Below are positions 13,868 to 20,276 of a DNA stretch of 22,631 bases, piece by piece. The notes under the pieces are model-generated. The model had not been told where the DNA came from. It searched no databases and saw only the letters and a program-made list of their open reading frames with translations. The position numbers and the translations under genes were made by a program. Every line of letters begins with the position of its first letter. Within the stretch, counting starts at the first letter, position 1. Source of the DNA: a virus; IMG/VR virus record IMGVR_UViG_3300025127_000309, positions 1 through 22,631 of that record, one strand, 5' to 3'.

Positions 13868-16126
13868 ATGAAAAAAATACTTTACTTACTACTTTTTACT
13901 AGCGTAGCTTCTAGCGCTCAAGACTCTTTACTATATGATTGTTTAGGTAATGACGTTACTGGTATTGAATCTTGGATAGGTGACGGCTTTTGTGATGATG
14001 GTGCTTACTCGTGGAACGGTTACGACGTTTACTTTAACTGCCCTGAGTTTAACTTTGATAATGGTGATTGTCCTCTTCCTATATTAGATACTATATTTGG
14101 TTGTATGAACTTTATGGCTTGGAACTACGTACCTGAAGCAAACTATGATGATGGTTCTTGTGACATGCCTATTATAGGTTGTATGGACTCTGAAGCTATA
14201 AACTACAACCCATTAGCAGAGGTTGACAATGGTGGTTGTGCTAATACACAATGCCAAGACGGAGAAGCTAAAATGCTTTTTGAAATAACATTAGATCAGT
14301 ACCCAGGCGAGACGGGATGGATATTAACAGACATATCAAATGGCCAACCAGTAGCAAGCGTTTCACCTGGTGATTACTCTTACGATCAAGCGAACACAAC
14401 TATACCTTATCAGTTATGTGTACCTGAAACAGGAGTAGAACTTATATTAAGTGATACTTACGGAGACGGCATGACTGGTTCGTTGTTTAATAATGACTCT
14501 GATGACGGTAGATTTACTATACTAGCAGACTTAGAACCTTGCGGTAGCCCTGATGTTATATGGGAACTAGAAGATGCAGGCTTTGGTAGTGCAGCTTACT
14601 CGGGCGCGATATGGATAGAGCATTGTGATATACCTGTGAACTATGGTTGCACTGATAATAGTTACGTAGAGTTTGATCCTATGGCTGAAGTGGATGACAG
14701 TAGCTGTGTAACACCTCATGTTGTAGGTTGTTTAAACTGGAACTCTTTTAATTATGATTCACTAGCTACGTTAAACGAAATAATACCTGTGTGTGAGTAT
14801 AGGATGGTTTTAAATGATAGTGGTGGTGATGGTTGGGGTGATTCTCATTTAGTTATCACACAGGGTGATAGTATAATTGGAGTATACACGTTAGGACCTG
14901 GTATATACGAAGAGGTTAAGTGGTTGTATCTTAGAACAGATATACCTATTGAAATAAAGTACTTTGAAGTTGGGCCACCTCAAGTACCACAAGAAGAGCT
15001 AGAGTTTCAAACAATGCACAACTCTTTCTTTTTGTTTAACGATGCTGTAGATTTATTAATAGCGGGCGGTGCTAATCCTTTTGCATTTAACGGTGCTGGT
15101 GCTCTTCAACCGTTTGAACCACCGTTTTGGCACACATACACTGCTTTACCTTATTGTGGTGATTATTGTATAGATGTAGTAGAAGGATGTATGGACCCTG
15201 AAGCTTTTAACTACGATTCGTTAGCTAATACAGATCATGGATATTGTGTTCCTGTAGTTGAAGGTTGTACAAATGAATTAGCTTTTAATTATGATTCGTT
15301 AGCTAATGTAGATAACGAAGGTTGCATACCTGTAGTTGTAGGTTGTATGGATGTCGTAGCTTGGAACTATAACAGTTTAGCTAATACATCGGATGAATCT
15401 TGTTTATACTTCGGCTGCATGGATCCTGAAGCAGATAATTACGATCCTAACGCTAATGTAGATAACGGTGGCTGTTTTACTACTATATTAGGTTGTACTG
15501 ACCCTGAAGCTTTTAATTATAGTGAAGAAGCAAACACAGATGATTTCTCTTGTGTACCTGTTATATATGGTTGTTTAGATTCGCTAGCATTTAATTATGA
15601 CACCTCAGCTAATACTAGTAATGATAACTGCTTAGAGGTTATTGAAGGTTGCATGGATAACACAGCATATAACTATGACGCTTTTGCAAATACTGAAAGC
15701 TACGATTGTTTATATGACGCTGGTTGTATTGATGGGCCTGGTATTCCATACTGGTTAAACGATACATGTTATGCTTGGGTTATTATGATTGATCCATACT
15801 GCTGTAATAATAACTGGGATGAGAAGTGCCAACAGTTATATTGGCATTGTTACGGTGATACTGAGTTAGATGTGAGAGATTTAATGAGAACAGCTGACAT
15901 AGCTATATACCCAGTACCGATGGGTGATAATGTTAATATATTAACTAAAGGTAAAGTTGCTATTAAAATACATGATATTCAAGGTAAACTTATTAAACAT
16001 ATAAGAGAGAGGCAAACTATAAAAGGTTTAAATACTTTAAATGTAAAATACATGCCATCTGGTATTTACAGTTTTAGCGTAACTTATAAAGGTGTAACAA
16101 TGACTCAAAAAGTAATAAAACAATGA
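13868..16126 (+). CDS. Secreted Cys-rich repeat protein with a C-terminal type IX secretion (T9SS) sorting domain
   Basis: The chosen start (MKKILYLLLFTSVASSAQ) gives 752 residues and a clean Sec signal peptide; an upstream ATG at 13844 would add eight residues and overlap the previous gene. Residues 36-68 resemble a Lin12/Notch-like Ca-binding repeat (WIGDGFCDDG, FNFDNGDC). Eleven copies of a 21-residue Cys repeat follow, consensus GC-M/T-D..A.NYD then AN.D...C, at residues 78, 104, 260, 287, 440, 466, 492, 516, 542, 568 and 594. Beta domains with Asp/Gly motifs (SDTYGDGM; NDSGGDGWGD) lie between them. Near residue 640 is a DPYCCNNNWDEKC motif. The last 70 residues match a type A T9SS sorting domain (AIYPVPMGDNVNI, KIHDIQGKL, YMPSGIYSFSV, QKVIKQ). 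T9SS cargo is normally exported across the outer membrane, the domain cleaved, and the product released or anchored to lipopolysaccharide. Such proteins are typical of Bacteroidetes hosts and very unusual in a phage structural operon. Confidence 0.85.
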   Translation: MKKILYLLLFTSVASSAQDSLLYDCLGNDVTGIESWIGDGFCDDGAYSWNGYDVYFNCPEFNFDNGDCPLPILDTIFGCMNFMAWNYVPEANYDDGSCDMPIIGCMDSEAINYNPLAEVDNGGCANTQCQDGEAKMLFEITLDQYPGETGWILTDISNGQPVASVSPGDYSYDQANTTIPYQLCVPETGVELILSDTYGDGMTGSLFNNDSDDGRFTILADLEPCGSPDVIWELEDAGFGSAAYSGAIWIEHCDIPVNYGCTDNSYVEFDPMAEVDDSSCVTPHVVGCLNWNSFNYDSLATLNEIIPVCEYRMVLNDSGGDGWGDSHLVITQGDSIIGVYTLGPGIYEEVKWLYLRTDIPIEIKYFEVGPPQVPQEELEFQTMHNSFFLFNDAVDLLIAGGANPFAFNGAGALQPFEPPFWHTYTALPYCGDYCIDVVEGCMDPEAFNYDSLANTDHGYCVPVVEGCTNELAFNYDSLANVDNEGCIPVVVGCMDVVAWNYNSLANTSDESCLYFGCMDPEADNYDPNANVDNGGCFTTILGCTDPEAFNYSEEANTDDFSCVPVIYGCLDSLAFNYDTSANTSNDNCLEVIEGCMDNTAYNYDAFANTESYDCLYDAGCIDGPGIPYWLNDTCYAWVIMIDPYCCNNNWDEKCQQLYWHCYGDTELDVRDLMRTADIAIYPVPMGDNVNILTKGKVAIKIHDIQGKLIKHIRERQTIKGLNTLNVKYMPSGIYSFSVTYKGVTMTQKVIKQ
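15185..15709 (+). repeat. Seven in-frame tandem coding repeats of about 78 bp
   Basis: GC-D/NYD/AN-C units start at 15185, 15263, 15341, 15413, 15491, 15569 and 15647 (periods 78, 78, 72, 78, 78, 78). Four more, irregularly spaced, copies lie upstream at 14099, 14177, 14645 and 14726. The copies are similar in protein but diverged in DNA, pointing to old duplications under selection for the Cys/Asp scaffold. Confidence 0.85.
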
Positions 16127-17211
16127 TGAAGTGGTTTAAAGGTTTTTTATTAGAAACTTTAATTAGTATAGGTCTTGTTATAATATTTTCTTTTGCTTTA
16201 ATAGCAATATCTAAAAGTTGTAATGGTCAAGGTTTAAACAAGATATTTAAGTACTCTACATTTTATGCCGCTGTTAATGGTGGTACATCATTAGGTGATG
16301 ATCAGATATTTTCTATATCATCAGGTTTATTAGAGCAACAGATAATTGAAATGCCATTTGATTATTCTTTATCTATAGGTATTAGAAAGATTAAAAGGTT
16401 TGGTTACGAAAATAGAGCTAATACATTTTACAATGGTACTGAAAACTCTTACTCTGACGCAGCAACAATAGGTAGAGTAGATGGGTTTGAATACTTATTT
16501 GAATCAGACTTTGTAAGACGTTTAGGTATAAACTATATTAATCAACATCACTTTGTTAGATATGTTGCTGATGATTGGGTTGCTAAAGTAGAATACCTTG
16601 AAGATGGTTTTGCTGATATAAAGTATTTTGAGGCATCTCAGAGATACAGAAAACAATTTGGTGAAGGTAAACTATCTTTAAACGCAGGAGCTGTTCAGAG
16701 GTTGTCTGAGCCATACGGATTTGATCCTCTAGCTGATTGGATATTAGACAATGGTTCACTGCACTATACATACTTAGCTTTACAAGAAGGTTACGATATA
16801 AGCTTAGATGGTATATACTTAGCCCCTGACGGTACTATAGTTGCTAATAGCCAAGAAGTGTGGGAAGAAGTTGTTATACCACAAGTTATAGATGAGTATG
16901 TAGAAAAAGAAAGAAGTGCAATACCTAATATATTAGAATATTCTATAGTTGTGGGTTTGGACTATTACTATTTTACAAAAGATTTTTGGTTTCATTCATG
17001 GGGAAACGTAATGCCGTATCACTTAGAAACAAAAAACGAATATTCATATCAAAAGTTCAACGGTGGTCAATGGGTTGATTACTCTGGCGGGCTTATATTT
17101 GGTTATAGATTTAACAAAAGCTTAGGTGTTTTTGTTGAGGGTAGATACAACAAGTACTGGAACAGGGACTGGCACAACTTTAGTGTTGGTGTAAACTATG
17201 TAATATTTTAA
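16123..17211 (+). CDS. Predicted outer-membrane beta-barrel protein
   Basis: This 362-residue protein has an N-terminal hydrophobic segment (about residues 11-31, LETLISIGLVIIFSFALIAI) followed by SKSCNGQG, consistent with a Sec signal or anchor. The mature part alternates polar and aromatic residues in strand-length blocks (STFYAAVNGGTSLG, DYSLSIGIRKIKRFGYEN, GKLSLNAGAVQRL, YSIVVGLDYYYFT, GGLIFGYRFNKSLGVFVEGR) and ends SVGVNYVIF. A C-terminal aromatic in a final amphipathic strand is the signal recognised by the BAM outer-membrane assembly machinery. It resembles small OmpA/porin-like barrels without a periplasmic domain, and I recall similar proteins in marine Bacteroidetes phages. Possible roles are altering envelope permeability or masking receptors; neither is shown. 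The start overlaps the T9SS gene stop (ATGATG); the second ATG at 16126 is an equally good start. Confidence 0.72.
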   Translation: MMKWFKGFLLETLISIGLVIIFSFALIAISKSCNGQGLNKIFKYSTFYAAVNGGTSLGDDQIFSISSGLLEQQIIEMPFDYSLSIGIRKIKRFGYENRANTFYNGTENSYSDAATIGRVDGFEYLFESDFVRRLGINYINQHHFVRYVADDWVAKVEYLEDGFADIKYFEASQRYRKQFGEGKLSLNAGAVQRLSEPYGFDPLADWILDNGSLHYTYLALQEGYDISLDGIYLAPDGTIVANSQEVWEEVVIPQVIDEYVEKERSAIPNILEYSIVVGLDYYYFTKDFWFHSWGNVMPYHLETKNEYSYQKFNGGQWVDYSGGLIFGYRFNKSLGVFVEGRYNKYWNRDWHNFSVGVNYVIF

Positions 17212-17213
17212 TT

Positions 17214-17498
17214 ATGGCAAAAGAATTAAACGAAGACACAACGTTACAACTAAGCATAAAAACTTTAGCAGGTATAGCAGTTTTAATATTTACCCTGGTG
17301 GGTATGTGGTTTACGTTGCAAGCAGATATAACAGAGGCAAAAGAATTACCATTACCTCCAGATCCAGAAATTACTCGTATGGAGTACGATATGAAAGATC
17401 AGCTTATACGTCAGACTATTATGACTACTCAAGAAGACGTTAAAGAAATAAAGGATCAAATGATCCGTATGGAAAGCAAGATAGACAAACTTAACTAG
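17214..17498 (+). CDS. Single-TM, coiled-coil small protein (spanin- or holin-accessory-like)
   Basis: This 94-residue protein has a short cytoplasmic-type N-terminus (MAKELNEDTTLQLS), one strong TM helix at about residues 15-34 (IKTLAGIAVLIFTLVGMWFT), a Pro-rich hinge (LPLPPDPE) and a C-terminal heptad-like helix (residues 56-94, MKDQLIRQTIMTTQEDVKEI...IDKLN). That N-in/C-out, TM-plus-coiled-coil layout is that of inner-membrane spanins (Rz-type) and of several phage accessory membrane proteins. The gene immediately downstream encodes a small exported protein, but it is not an obvious lipoprotein partner. Function is unproven. It starts 2 bases after the beta-barrel stop. Confidence 0.62.
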   Translation: MAKELNEDTTLQLSIKTLAGIAVLIFTLVGMWFTLQADITEAKELPLPPDPEITRMEYDMKDQLIRQTIMTTQEDVKEIKDQMIRMESKIDKLN

Positions 17499-17499
17499 T

Positions 17500-17835
17500 A
17501 TGAAAAAAATTATATTAGCATCACTATTAAGCTTTAGTTGTATTGCTCAAGACTTCCCTGATGGCTTAGTAGTTGTAGAGTTTAACGCAAGCTTTAATCA
17601 AGCAAATGCTGTTGAGTGGCTACCTAAATTAACTGACTGTGAAATACAGAGAGTTGATATAGCTGCAGACTCACGTTGGGCAAGTGAATATAAAATAGTT
17701 GTAGTTCCTACGTTAGTTGTATTTAATAATAACGAAGAGGCTGCAAGATTTCAAGCTAACATTATGATGACGATGGAAGCTACAAGAAAAGAACTGCAAG
17801 ATGCAGTTGATGAAATAACAATGGAAGCATTTTAA
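17500..17835 (+). CDS. Exported thioredoxin-fold protein lacking the CxxC active site
   Basis: This 111-residue protein has an N-terminal signal peptide (MKKIILASLLSFSCIAQ) whose end in AQ is typical of Bacteroidetes; the Cys three residues before the probable cut makes a lipoprotein possible but the lipobox is poor. The mature part follows thioredoxin topology: strand VVVEFNASF (where thioredoxins have the WCxxC turn, here SFNQA), helix, strand EIQRVDIAAD, then VVVPTLVVFN with the cis-proline segment and strand, and a final helix. Only one cysteine (LTDCEI) remains in the mature protein. The fold is therefore likely retained while disulfide chemistry is lost, suggesting a binding or structural role in the periplasm. 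The start lies 1 base after the previous stop. I remember similar genes in uncultured marine phages next to tail genes. Confidence 0.68.
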   Translation: MKKIILASLLSFSCIAQDFPDGLVVVEFNASFNQANAVEWLPKLTDCEIQRVDIAADSRWASEYKIVVVPTLVVFNNNEEAARFQANIMMTMEATRKELQDAVDEITMEAF

Positions 17836-17837
17836 CT

Positions 17838-18530
17838 ATGGCGGTAAATGTAAACAACGTATATCAAACTGTTTTAGCTTTAGCTAACAAAGAACAAAGA
17901 GGTTATATAACACCTCAAGAGTTTAATTTGTTCGCTAACCAAGCTCAGTTAGAAATATTTGACAATTATTTTTATGAGCTTGACAGAGCATTAAGATCAC
18001 AAGCTAACGACACTGTTTATGCAGATAAAGTAGATTCGTTAAGAGAAAAAATAGAAGTGCATGAAGCTTTTAATGAAACTGTAACAATGAATGGTAATGT
18101 TGGTACTTTACCTAGTAACACTTATAAGTTAGGTAAAGTTTCTACATCCGTTGGTATTGAAATACAGTTAGTACCTCAAAACGAGTTAAATCACTATTTA
18201 AACAACAACTTGTTAAAACCTACAGAATCACACCCATTGTTTGTTAGAACAGGACAGAACTCTATAAAAATATATCCTTCAACAATAATAGATAATGTTG
18301 TGTGTAATGTTGTAAAAAAACCTACAGCTGTTGAGTGGGCTTATGTTATTATTAATGACAAAGCCTTATATAACGCAAACTTGAGCGTTGACTTCGATCT
18401 TCATGATTCAGAAGAAAGACATTTAGTGACAAGAATATTAGAGATGGCAGGTATAACAATAAAAGATGAGTCATTGTCAGCTTCAGCTTTTAGAGAAAGA
18501 GCTAACAACAACGCTATAAAAACTAGTTAA
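17838..18530 (+). CDS. Head-tail connector/adaptor-type virion protein
   Basis: This 230-residue protein begins MAVNVNNVYQTVLALANKEQ and continues GYITPQEFNLFANQAQLEIF, a helical N-terminal pattern I recall at the start of the tail/ring cluster in crAss-like and marine Bacteroidetes podoviruses. The middle (residues 75-175) is beta-rich (TVTMNGNVGTLPSNTYKLGK, SIKIYP). The C-terminus is helical (HDSEERHLVTRILEMAGI, FRERANNN). There is no signal peptide, which marks the return from exported to virion proteins. It sits 2 bases after the thioredoxin-like gene and 2 before the next connector, so all are co-transcribed. A ring or adaptor between portal and nozzle is the most likely role, by synteny. 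Confidence 0.65.
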   Translation: MAVNVNNVYQTVLALANKEQRGYITPQEFNLFANQAQLEIFDNYFYELDRALRSQANDTVYADKVDSLREKIEVHEAFNETVTMNGNVGTLPSNTYKLGKVSTSVGIEIQLVPQNELNHYLNNNLLKPTESHPLFVRTGQNSIKIYPSTIIDNVVCNVVKKPTAVEWAYVIINDKALYNANLSVDFDLHDSEERHLVTRILEMAGITIKDESLSASAFRERANNNAIKTS

Positions 18531-18532
18531 CT

Positions 18533-20275
18533 ATGGGATTACTAACTCAAAACCAAAACGAATATTACGATTCTGGTAATTTATCGAATTACGGTGATTA
18601 TCAATTTGTTAGTTTAAAACACATTATAAGTGGTTTTATAGTTTCTTATGTTGGCGAAGGTAAAATAATAAGTAAGGTTAATAAAGCTGACGTACAATTC
18701 CATGCTATGCGAGGTTTGCAAGAGTTTAGTTATGACGTGTTTAAGTGTGTTAAGTCTCAAGAAATAGAAGTACCTAATACTCTTAAAATGATACTACCTC
18801 AAGATTACGTTAACTACTCTAAAATAACTAGAGTAGATAATGATGGTGTTGAAAGAATACTATATCCTACAGGTAAAACATCAAATCCTCTAGCCATAAA
18901 TCAAAACGATTTAGGTGAGTATAATTTACAGCAAGGTACTAATGATAGTGATTTTAGACAAATTGAGATACAGTGTCCAGACGGTGCTACGTTAGTAGAC
19001 GGTGATTATATAGAGTTAGCTTACTACGATTCTTCTAATCCACCAGGCACCGCTGCAGATGCAACGAGTATTTACTTTATTTTTAGTAGTGACTCTGATT
19101 TTACCGATGGTGCTAACCCTTCTCCAAGTAATAGTACGCCTAGACACTTTGTTAATTTTCACCCTAGCAATGGTGCGGTTGGTGTGGCTCAGTTTTTGAC
19201 TAGAGAAATAAATGACACTAAACATTTTAAAGCTACTTACAATAGTGCTGGTGTAGTAACCGTAACTTATCTTACAAAAGAATTTACTTTAGACGTTACA
19301 GGTTCTACGGATGCTGATAGAAATGAAGGGGCTTACGCGGCTGACGGTACTGTTACAAGTAGGTTTACTATAACAGAAGTTTCTCAATTTAAAAAATTTA
19401 AAATAACTTGCAAGGCTGGTGATCAATTTAATGATGGTGACATTTTGACTTTACCGTACATCCAAGGTGATGGGGTTACCGAGGGTAACATTAATATTCT
19501 TTTTGACAAATCAATACCTGGCAATCTGCATGACAACACTTTCGTTGGCGAACAAAATGCTTCACCTAGGTTTCACATTCAATTTAATAATAATAACAGT
19601 GCTGAAGTAATGGCTACAAAGGTGGAAAAAGCAATAAAAGAAACTAATAGATTTACTGTTGTTAGAGTTGGTAGCGATGTGTTTGTAACTTTTAAAGATA
19701 ATCTTAGTCAAAACATTGTTGCTTACAGCTCAATCCCTGTTTTTGGTGCTCCAGCTAACAATCAACTTATTGTAGCTACGTTAAGTGAAGGTTTCTTTGG
19801 AGATCTGTCTTTAAAGTCTGAATCAGAAACTTGGAGTAGATATAAAAGTGGTAATACTAACTCTACTACAACGGAGGATTATGATAGAGAAGATCATACG
19901 CTTGATGTTTTAGGTAGAAGATATGGCCTTGATCCGCAGCACGCACAAGGTAATGGTACTTTCTATATCGATACTAAAACTGGATTTATACATTTTGGCT
20001 CTTCACTTTCTGGTCAGACTATAGTTTTACATTATATTAGCGATGGTTTAGGTACTGACGATGAAATGGTAGTACATAAGTTTGCTGAAGAAGCTATATA
20101 CAAATGGATAGCTTATGGTATTGTAGCTTCAAGATCTAACATGCCAGAGTACATCGTACAAAGATTTAAGAAGGAAAGATTTGCAGAAGCTAGAAAAGCT
20201 AAAATAAGATTATCTAATATTAAGATAGAAGAATTCGCTCAAATAATAAAAGGCTTAAGTAAACCTATAAAGTAG
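18533..20275 (+). CDS. Tail connector/ring protein (gatekeeper position) with a duplicated inserted domain
   Basis: The conserved core is split. Residues 24-130 (SLKHIISGFIVSYVGEGKII; FHAMRGLQEFSYDVFKCVKS; ILPQDYVNYSKITRV) and residues 425-580 (GTFYIDTKTGFIHFGS, LHYISDGLGTDDEM, HKFAEEAIYKWIAYGI, IVQRFKKERFAEARKAKIRL) look like one helical/beta connector of the gatekeeper or ring type (T7 gp11 or P22 gp4 position, crAss-like ring proteins). Between them are two homologous beta-rich domains, about residues 141-255 and 286-400. Both run I-x-C-P/K-x-G, DGDxIxL, I-x-F/L-F, PRHF/PRFH, FN/FH...N, EINDTKHF/AIKETNRF, VxV...T. The core probably contacts portal and nozzle; the insertions probably project outward, since core packing must be kept. 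The TAG stop precedes the next ATG by one base. Confidence 0.7.
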   Translation: MGLLTQNQNEYYDSGNLSNYGDYQFVSLKHIISGFIVSYVGEGKIISKVNKADVQFHAMRGLQEFSYDVFKCVKSQEIEVPNTLKMILPQDYVNYSKITRVDNDGVERILYPTGKTSNPLAINQNDLGEYNLQQGTNDSDFRQIEIQCPDGATLVDGDYIELAYYDSSNPPGTAADATSIYFIFSSDSDFTDGANPSPSNSTPRHFVNFHPSNGAVGVAQFLTREINDTKHFKATYNSAGVVTVTYLTKEFTLDVTGSTDADRNEGAYAADGTVTSRFTITEVSQFKKFKITCKAGDQFNDGDILTLPYIQGDGVTEGNINILFDKSIPGNLHDNTFVGEQNASPRFHIQFNNNNSAEVMATKVEKAIKETNRFTVVRVGSDVFVTFKDNLSQNIVAYSSIPVFGAPANNQLIVATLSEGFFGDLSLKSESETWSRYKSGNTNSTTTEDYDREDHTLDVLGRRYGLDPQHAQGNGTFYIDTKTGFIHFGSSLSGQTIVLHYISDGLGTDDEMVVHKFAEEAIYKWIAYGIVASRSNMPEYIVQRFKKERFAEARKAKIRLSNIKIEEFAQIIKGLSKPIK

Positions 20276-20276
20276 T

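Noticed and set aside
15185-15709. CRISPR-like repeat array
   Set aside because: The periodic units are in-frame coding repeats with diverged DNA and no constant repeat/variable spacer structure.
17500-17835. Active thioredoxin or glutaredoxin
   Set aside because: The CxxC turn is absent and only one cysteine remains in the mature protein.
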